Source of the DNA: Acidobacteriota bacterium
GTDB taxonomy: Bacteria > Acidobacteriota > Terriglobia > Terriglobales > Acidobacteriaceae
Length of the DNA: 49,926 nt
Reading direction: 5' to 3'
Assembly (NCBI GenBank): GCA_013290025.1
Contig: JABCYV010000006.1
Coordinates: forward strand, 1-49,926
How positions within the stretch are numbered: the first letter of the stretch is position 1; every line of letters starts with the position of its first letter. The position numbers and the translations under genes were made by a program. Under the pieces are notes generated by a model, which was not told the origin of the DNA, did no database searches, and saw nothing but the letters and a program-made list of their open reading frames with translations. This document shows positions 42,701 through 47,740 of the stretch, in pieces.

Positions 42701-43381
42701 TTGTCCAATTCGCAATTCCTGGATCGCATTCACGGCGACATTTTGTGTAGTCGCACCGACAGTATCATCAGTAACGTCCGCTCCATCCACTCTCATCCGC
42801 GTGGTGCGCCCGGTACGTCCACTAATCGAGGCGGAGGGAAACCCACTCTTGGAGGCGGCCAGCGCCAGCCCATCGATTACCTGGATGTCCGGCTCCGAAT
42901 TTGCCAGTTCAAGGAAGTTCCTGCCGGTAGGAAGTTGCTCAAGCTGGGTGGAAGTGACGGTGCTCTCGATTGCGGCGCTCTGAGTGTTTACCAGTGCAGC
43001 TCCTGGCGGCGGCAGGCGCTGTAGCTTCACGTCGCCGGTCACCGTGGCCCCGGTCTGGATTCTGAGCAGAAGCTCGGCGTTGCTGAAGCCTTTGGCTTCG
43101 ATGTGCAGCACATAATCCGCGGGGATCAGGTCGCGAAAGGTGTAGGTACCCGCCGGACTGCTGGTGGTATGGAATGCTTCCCCCGTCAGTTTGTTGGTGA
43201 GGGTTACGGCTGCGCCATTGACGGAGGTGCCCCGCGGACCAGTCACGGTCCCCGCGACATTTCCGGTGGACCCGGTTTGGGCACCGAGCGTCAACGAGCC
43301 GACCAAAAACACAGCAGCCGCCGCTGTTGTCAAGCTCAACCGAGTTAGGGCAGAGCAGGCAGAATCAGGATTGCGCGACAT
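39752..43381 (-). CDS. Oar-like TonB-dependent outer-membrane receptor (second copy)
   Basis: A 1209-residue outer-membrane protein from ATG 43381. The track start at 43573 adds 64 residues with no family likeness, whereas 43381 has AAGG seven nt upstream and gives a good export signal (SLTTAAAAVFLVGSLTLGAQ). A carboxypeptidase-regulatory domain follows (GNVAGTVTGPRGTSVNGAAV), then a plug (RTTRMRVDGADVTDDTVG, GAVNVVTKAGANDLHGQALG, FGGEVGGAVEKDKLFLFVAGEYF) and a barrel ending PRQMEFGLKVIF. It differs clearly from the receptor at 13175, so probably has another ligand. No hydrolase or transporter accompanies it. A 340-bp leader region precedes it. Confidence 0.9.
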   Translation of the reverse strand: MSRNPDSACSALTRLSLTTAAAAVFLVGSLTLGAQTGSTGNVAGTVTGPRGTSVNGAAVTLTNKLTGEAFHTTSSPAGTYTFRDLIPADYVLHIEAKGFSNAELLLRIQTGATVTGDVKLQRLPPPGAALVNTQSAAIESTVTSTQLEQLPTGRNFLELANSEPDIQVIDGLALAASKSGFPSASISGRTGRTTRMRVDGADVTDDTVGATTQNVAVNAIQELRIGQSNLGGLNALTSAGAVNVVTKAGANDLHGQALGNFRNKTLGIANFPGGQDNSYSREVFGGEVGGAVEKDKLFLFVAGEYFKQDWMAPVVFNAPFTALDGKYSSPFRETELDGRLDYQLTPAARLFYRFLYDNNSGVNSSDGSNFQLFKNHANTPSHAVGLDFNRGASTHSLRFAYNRFSDSIANAVSVFDLAPRVSLKFDGGSGFASGTTPLAPQRTIQSSKEISYDGGRSLQEHTFHFGFEVNRIDSLVFANLFDLAPQVGADTGAASTALAAVGPFPGGVNNPLNYPVDSIALGNGVGCSSGKSAFGSPCGGWGDTRIQLYGSDQWKLRPNLTISYGVSYVRDTGRTDSGLPAIPCSAVAVSFGTFAPCSGNTSLLSQFGFLPGIGNRVRQANLNFAPRFGVAWDPGKSGRTVVRAAIGMYYDNSELQNVLSDRAVRSATGQFNAQANDPCASHGTVVFPGNVLQPATGICGRPVGSVANAVANLQTQFQAANAALTSTSPNPNFLGQLLSSQQGVLAPNFQTPRTVQMNIGLEHQVRQGSVFSVDYVRNVSTHYLLGQDTNHVGDASFLNTNAVLNAINLTVTPAPISCPAATSAGASSQAAVTCYLGKVPGASIADFARNGLDSGGQYLAGFPAALFGLNPSNGASASGAAFPGVNPLVGRNTMFFPQGRSVYSGVQVSLRSQISNPVRRVQSMNLLLSYNHSVFKSNVAGGIGDQDITPRAADFNSPTKFFGQASQDRKHQVSIATILELPYSSRLSFVGHFDSPLPQTLFLPASGGVPGEIFRTDVTGDGSFGGQGVTGNSSYGDIVPGTNIGSFGRTITASNLNNAIQNYNANSGGRLTPAGQALVTANLLRGDQLQRLGAVTPLLQTPPPGNEGLSWLRTLDAALAWPLKIREGLTIEPRVSVFNVFNFANFDAPNNLLVGILGGQPGQVNGTSRQGTVLNGVQTGRAANRTGVGSGIFTLGAPRQMEFGLKVIF

Positions 43382-43722
43382 CGTTGACCTTTTACCTTCC
43401 TTACGATTCGATTTTTTCCGCGCGCTGAAGCACCCGAAAATTACCAAACTAGCCACTGCGCGGCCTCGAGAAGCCGGAAGAACGGCAGTTTGGAGGATCC
43501 CGCCGGCCAAGGACTGATGCCGGCAGCACAGAGAAGCCCGCTCGGGGTGAAGCATTCCCGGGAGGTGAAGCATGATACTGCAACAAAGAGTCTGCGATTC
43601 CCAATCCCATAGACTTTCACACGGGAATTTGTCTCGTCAACCACCTATAGCTTCGCAACTTTGCCTAGACTCGAAAACCTTTTTTAGTTACCGGTCCAAA
43701 GATGGTCTTTTACGATTTCTGA
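43382..43722 (-). other. 341-bp leader/promoter region of the second TonB receptor
   Basis: No gene is supported here. On the minus strand it holds AAGGTAAAAGGTC before the receptor ATG, an AT-rich start (ACTAAAAAAGGTTTTCG) near 43680, a possible stem CCAAACT...AGTTTGG around 43445-43495, and two direct 10-bp repeats listed separately. The length and structure allow a regulated leader, but I cannot assign a known riboswitch class. Confidence 0.4.
43546..43573 (-). repeat. Two direct 10-bp repeats with an intervening palindrome
   Basis: On the plus strand GGTGAAGCAT occurs at 43546-43555 and again at 43564-43573, start to start 18 bp. Between them lies the palindrome TCCCGGGA. Tandem half-sites with a near two-turn period are typical of a transcription-factor operator. 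It is about 165 bp upstream of the receptor start codon. No regulator is adjacent. Confidence 0.45.
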
Positions 43723-44697
43723 TTAATGAGATTTGGAAGTGTAGTATCCGGTCCGATGACGCACCTTGAAGCCCGAATCCGGCGGCAGGCCGCTAACCGT
43801 AATCTGAATGCGCCTGAAATCGGAATCGGAAAATCGTTGCGAGGGATAGTACGCCAGTAGATATTGTGTACGCAGTTCGTCGCTGATCTGGCGGAAAGCA
43901 TCGTCCAATTGGGACGCGGAAGTGGCATAGAAATACTTGCCGCCCGTGTCGATGGAAAGCTGGATGAGCGCGTGCTCCCCACCGGTATCGCGTCCCGCGC
44001 TGGCTTCAATGGGCACGACAATGATGCTATAGACGATGGCCTCGGCTTGCTGTGCTGCGCGCACGGCATCTTTGTAGTCCACCTTGCTCATGGTGTCGCC
44101 CCCATCCGTAATGACTACGAATACCTTTCTGCCCTGGCGCGGTTCGAGTGCCTGCGAACCCAGAAACAAGGCGTCATATAGCGCCGTGGCTGAGCCAAGG
44201 CGAAGGCGGTTAATAGCGCGGTCGATGCGGTTGAGATCGGGTGTAAACGGCGTCAATTCGCTTACTATTTCACTGAACTCATAAAGCGACAGCGCATCGA
44301 CCGGCCGCAGGATGGCGTGGGCAAAGCGGCGTGCCGAACCCAGTTCGAGTGGCAGGTCCTTGCGGGTACTCAGGCTGGTGTCAATGGCAAGGACAATGGA
44401 TAGCGGCAGTGCCGATTCCTTGTCGAATACGGCGATTCGCTGCTCCTTGCCATCTTCTTGCAGCGCAAAATTCTCTTTTTTCAAGCTGGCAATGGGTGCG
44501 CCGTGGTCGTCCGTGACGGTGACGAAGACGTTGACCAGTTTGACGTCAACTTTGAAAGTAGTGTCGGGTTCCTGAGGGTCGGTGTTGCGGGACTTGGGTT
44601 TTTCAGTGCCCGACGGGCTTGTCGCCCACGGCGGCTTTGGCACCTGGGCAGGCGCAATCGCCCCAGCCAATGCAAGGCAAACAAGCAAGGATTTCAT
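43723..44697 (-). CDS. Secreted VWFA-related acidobacterial domain protein
   Basis: A 324-residue exported protein from ATG 44697 (MKSLLVCLALAGAIAPAQ); the track's TTG at 44712 overlaps the upstream stop codon. After a short Pro-rich linker comes FKVDVKLVNVFVTVTDDHGAPIASLKKENF in pieces, a beta domain typical of the acidobacterial VWFA-related family, then the VWA fold with an intact MIDAS (AIDTSLS, D-x-S-x-S), FVVITDGGDTMS and YFYATSASQLDDAFRQISDELRTQYLLAYYP. The MIDAS binds a divalent metal and mediates protein contacts outside the cell. It starts 11 bp after the MoaD-MoaE fusion, so co-transcription is likely although no functional link is known. Confidence 0.92.
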   Translation of the reverse strand: MKSLLVCLALAGAIAPAQVPKPPWATSPSGTEKPKSRNTDPQEPDTTFKVDVKLVNVFVTVTDDHGAPIASLKKENFALQEDGKEQRIAVFDKESALPLSIVLAIDTSLSTRKDLPLELGSARRFAHAILRPVDALSLYEFSEIVSELTPFTPDLNRIDRAINRLRLGSATALYDALFLGSQALEPRQGRKVFVVITDGGDTMSKVDYKDAVRAAQQAEAIVYSIIVVPIEASAGRDTGGEHALIQLSIDTGGKYFYATSASQLDDAFRQISDELRTQYLLAYYPSQRFSDSDFRRIQITVSGLPPDSGFKVRHRTGYYTSKSH

Positions 44698-44708
44698 GGA
44701 GGAACCGT

Positions 44709-45452
44709 TCAATTAGATGCAGGCCCTCCCGAATGGCTGCCTTCGGCGCGACTGACTTCAGGTGGGAAAGGTTCACCGTCCGCCCAGACAGCGCCATCCT
44801 CAAAATATTCTTTTTTCCAGATAGGAACGGTGCGCTTGAGAGTATCGATGAGCCAGCGGGAGGCGTCAAAGGCCGCCGCCCGATGCGCTGATGCCACCAC
44901 AATCAACACGCTGGTCTCGCCTATCTCAAGCCGTCCCAGGCGGTGGATGATAGCAACGTCACGAACTTTGAACTGGGAAAGCGCTCGCCCAGCGAGTTCC
45001 TCCATCTGTTTGAGAGCCATCTCTTCGTAGGCTTCGTAGTCAAGGTAGAGAGTGCGCCTCCCGCGGCTATTGTCCCGTACGATGCCTTCGAACACCACCG
45101 CCGCTCCGTCCTCAGGTTGCTTAATCCCATCGAGAATCGCCTCAGTATCGATCTTTTCCCGAACGATGGCAGTATGTTTGAAAGTGCGCAGCCCTGGCGC
45201 CTCTCCTGATCCACCGCTTACAGGTGGCAGGAGTGCCACTTCGTCGTCTTGCTTCAGCTTCGCTTGCGGGTCGGCATATTCCCGGTTGACGGACATAGCA
45301 ATCGAAGCCATTAAATCCTTCCAGCGCGGATTGGTCTTCTCGTAGTGGCGCAGAACGTCAACCAAGGTGGCATGCTCGGGCAGATCCAGAAATTCGTCGG
45401 CCCGGCCGGTGAGGTCCTTCAAAATGCCGAAAAACAGGATGCGTATCCGCAT
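44709..45452 (-). CDS. MoaD-MoaE fusion (both molybdopterin synthase subunits, MoaX-like)
   Basis: Molybdopterin synthase converts cPMP to molybdopterin using sulfur carried on the MoaD C-terminal Gly-Gly. Residues 1-81 are MoaD (MRIRILFFGILKDLTGRADE, then DEVALLPPVSGG with Gly-Gly at 80-81). Residues ~92-247 are MoaE (AAVVFEGIVRDNSRGR, LYLDYEAYEEMALKQ, VVASAHRAAAFDASRWLID, LKRTVPIWKKE); Lys206 and Lys213 have the same 7-residue spacing as E. coli MoaE Lys119/Lys126. The Gly-Gly is internal, followed by SGEAPGLRT, so it cannot be thiocarboxylated unless the chain is cut there. M. tuberculosis MoaX is a known fusion cleaved at this point; the same is inferred here. The VWA gene follows at 11 bp. 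Confidence 0.95.
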   Translation of the reverse strand: MRIRILFFGILKDLTGRADEFLDLPEHATLVDVLRHYEKTNPRWKDLMASIAMSVNREYADPQAKLKQDDEVALLPPVSGGSGEAPGLRTFKHTAIVREKIDTEAILDGIKQPEDGAAVVFEGIVRDNSRGRRTLYLDYEAYEEMALKQMEELAGRALSQFKVRDVAIIHRLGRLEIGETSVLIVVASAHRAAAFDASRWLIDTLKRTVPIWKKEYFEDGAVWADGEPFPPEVSRAEGSHSGGPASN

Positions 45453-45543
45453 GAAGGTCGGTTGCCAGATAACAGTTCCCAGTTCTCGGTAGTCTATCGT
45501 GGGCTGGGCGATTTAACAGAATCTACGGCCCCGGGCGCCAGCA

Positions 45544-45576
45544 GAAAAAAGCCAGTGCCCTCGCGAGAACTGGCTT
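45544..45576 (-). terminator. Intrinsic terminator of the FecR/DUF6600 gene
   Basis: On the minus strand AAGCCAGT (45576-45569) pairs with ACTGGCTT (45556-45549) across a 12-nt loop containing the palindrome CTCGCGAG, and the stem runs straight into TTTTTTC. It starts 24 bp past the stop codon of the DUF6600 gene and separates that gene from moaD-moaE. Confidence 0.8.
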
Positions 45577-45600
45577 ACTCCGCATGCGACGGATTCAGGC

Positions 45601-47556
45601 TTATTTTTTCCTCTCGTCCTTAGGTGGCTGCTGCCTCTCTGAAGGCCGCGGAGCCGGCGCGGGCCGAGAGGCAGGTGCTGGCTGGGGACGCTGCTGCTGC
45701 CACTGACGGAACTTCTGTTCTTCGTTCTGCTGATGCTCAGGTCTCTCTTGAACCGGAGGAGCCTGCCTAACCAGCGGATGCGCTGGCGCATTATTGGAAG
45801 GCCGCGGTACCGCTCGCTCTGCGGGGGCGGGGGCTTCTTGCGGACGGGACGGCTGTTGCTGCCCACGGGCTTGCTCCTGCGGGCGAGGCTCTTGTTGCTG
45901 CGAACGCGACGGCTGCGGCGCTTCCTCGGCGCGCCCTGGTGCTGGCGGACGCGGAACCGGTCGTGACGCTTCCGGACGCGGTGTTCCAGTTCCGGCTTCA
46001 GGTCGGCCGGGTGGAGCTTGCGCCTGCGGTCGAGCCGCTTCATTCTGTCCACGAACCGCCGGCTGCGGCTGGCCCGGTGTTTCTGTACGTACGTTCACTT
46101 TCGCCTGCCGCTGCTCGAACGGCTCTCTCGGTGGCGTCGGCATTCTGGTGGCGACCACTTGCCGATTTACTACCGCCGCGGCGGGCTTGACCCTCGCTGG
46201 TCCCCCGGCGCCCAATACACTAGCTCTGACCGGCTGCGCCTGAACTTCATGAGTAACCGGAGCTGCGGCGAGTTGCCTTTCATCCACGTGAGCAATATTT
46301 CTGGCTACAGGACGAGCGTTTACAAATGTGTCATGTGAAACCACCGTTACGCTGTTTGACACGTGCTGGTTAACGTAGGTGATGTTCGTGACTTTATTGA
46401 CGGTGTAGTTGTTGTACACGTTGGTGACCTGCGTAACGTTCACGCGTGTGTTGGTCACATTCACATTAGTCACATAGTTGCGGCTGCCGCGATACCAAGG
46501 TACGAAGACTTCGCGAGGACCCAGCGGGAACCAACCCACACCTACGCCACCGCCGACCACGAGCGCACCGCCGCCGACAAATGCCACAAGAGCCGGTGCA
46601 TAGACCGGCCGCACGACGACCGGGCCAGGAACCCAGCACCATGAGCTTTGGACGAAGGCCCAGCGTCCGTAGTGGAATGGAGCAAAGCCCCAAGGCTCAT
46701 CCTCCACCCATGTCCAGCCCCAGGGTTCGACCCACACCCAATGCCCATAACGGTATGGAGCCCATCCGACAGCTACAGCCGTCGGGGTCCAGACCGGACC
46801 GTAATCCGCAACGTAATGCCAGTGGCCATGGTCGTCGAGATCCTCGTAACCGGTCACCTCGGGCGAGATGTAATTGGCGGACTCGGAGTGGTCTTCACGT
46901 TGATCGCGCGCGAAAGCGAAATTGTCGAAATCATCGGAGCGGGGAATCTGCTCGATTTGATGATCAAGCTGATCGGTCCCTGTGAAACGCGCGTTCTGGC
47001 CGGCAACCACGGTGTAAGTGGCGCCTCCGCCCGTCACTTCGCCTCGACCGTGCCAGACTCGCGTATCGGTCTCGGTGCCATCGGCGTTCACGTCAACCCG
47101 ATACTCGCCCGCCTGTTGCAGAGAAAATGCCAGGTTCGGCGTATCTACTTCAACGACGTCCCCATCATCAAGGTGGCGCAGTCGCACAATGACCGAACCC
47201 TGCGACAACTTCAATTGCAGAGTGTGGTCATCAAGATCGAGAAACGTAATGCTGGTTTCCGAATCGATACGGATCGCGGTCGAGCCTACATGCAACTCCG
47301 CTCGCGAGTCTTTGTCGGCCCACAAATTGTCCCCCGTGGTGAGCGGTCGGTTGGGAACGGCCTGCACCCAGTCGCCTTCGCCCCCGGGCTGAAACGAAAC
47401 TGAGCCATCCGAGAAATTGAGGCGCGCCACCCGGCTTGGCGGATCCTGACCCTGTTCTTGATCTTGATCTTGCGCCATGAGCATCAGCGGCGATTGCAAC
47501 ATCAGCAAGAGTCCCGCCAGCAAGGTCGCAACCGCCAGGATCTTATGTGTCTTCAT
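45601..47556 (-). CDS. Secreted FecR-domain/DUF6600-type protein with Pro/Gln-rich tail
   Basis: A 651-residue exported protein (signal MKTHKILAVATLLAGLLLMLQSPLMLMAQ). Residues ~40-200 look like a FecR-type beta domain (RVARLNFSDGSVSFQPGGEGDW, NRPLTTGDNLWADKDSRAEL, SEGSVIVRLRHL-like repeats, AGEYRVDVNADGT). Residues ~250-340 carry aromatic-rich YGPVWTPTAVAVGWAPYRYGHW and GWTWVEDEPWGFAPFHYGRW, the mark of DUF6600. A glycine/valine stretch and an Asn/Thr/Val-rich segment (NVNVTNTRVNVTQVTNVYNN) follow, and the last ~170 residues are disordered Pro/Gln/Arg-rich. No transmembrane helix besides the signal. Probably envelope- or matrix-associated; function unknown. It has a terminator at 45544 and a candidate promoter at 47591. 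Confidence 0.88.
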   Translation of the reverse strand: MKTHKILAVATLLAGLLLMLQSPLMLMAQDQDQEQGQDPPSRVARLNFSDGSVSFQPGGEGDWVQAVPNRPLTTGDNLWADKDSRAELHVGSTAIRIDSETSITFLDLDDHTLQLKLSQGSVIVRLRHLDDGDVVEVDTPNLAFSLQQAGEYRVDVNADGTETDTRVWHGRGEVTGGGATYTVVAGQNARFTGTDQLDHQIEQIPRSDDFDNFAFARDQREDHSESANYISPEVTGYEDLDDHGHWHYVADYGPVWTPTAVAVGWAPYRYGHWVWVEPWGWTWVEDEPWGFAPFHYGRWAFVQSSWCWVPGPVVVRPVYAPALVAFVGGGALVVGGGVGVGWFPLGPREVFVPWYRGSRNYVTNVNVTNTRVNVTQVTNVYNNYTVNKVTNITYVNQHVSNSVTVVSHDTFVNARPVARNIAHVDERQLAAAPVTHEVQAQPVRASVLGAGGPARVKPAAAVVNRQVVATRMPTPPREPFEQRQAKVNVRTETPGQPQPAVRGQNEAARPQAQAPPGRPEAGTGTPRPEASRPVPRPPAPGRAEEAPQPSRSQQQEPRPQEQARGQQQPSRPQEAPAPAERAVPRPSNNAPAHPLVRQAPPVQERPEHQQNEEQKFRQWQQQRPQPAPASRPAPAPRPSERQQPPKDERKK

Positions 47557-47590
47557 TGGCTTCCCTTTCGCTTTCCTTTAGCACCGCAAA

Positions 47591-47619
47591 CGTATCGACA
47601 ATTGCTCATTGTCTTTAAA
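47591..47619 (-). promoter_or_regulatory. Possible promoter with operator in the spacer, FecR/DUF6600 gene
   Basis: Minus strand: TTTAAA (-35-like) is followed by a 17-bp spacer that is itself an inverted repeat, GACAAT-GAGCA-ATTGTC (47613-47597), then GATACG. The -10 match is poor (3 of 6). The operator-like symmetry filling exactly the promoter spacer is what makes it worth listing. AAAGGG precedes the start codon. Confidence 0.3.
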
Positions 47620-47675
47620 CACCACTACAGCTCGAAAGTTCCCCACCTAAACTCTGTAGTGTAAGACTTTAGCCC

Positions 47676-47712
47676 AAAAGAAATTGCCAGCTCCCTACGG
47701 GGAAGCTGGCAA
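47676..47712 (-). terminator. Intrinsic terminator of lon
   Basis: On the minus strand TTGCCAGCT-TCCCCGTAGGG-AGCTGGCAA forms a perfect 9-bp stem (the loop's own CCC/GGG may extend it), followed by TTTCTTTT. It begins 29 bp after the lon stop codon. One of the two clear Rho-independent terminators in the window. Confidence 0.88.
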
Positions 47713-47740
47713 GTTAACGTCGGGGCGACAGCGGGGGCGA

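Noticed and set aside
46648-47403. Plus-strand 251-aa ORF opposite the FecR/DUF6600 gene
   Set aside because: Shadow ORF; the opposite frame has a signal peptide, known domains, a ribosome site and a terminator.
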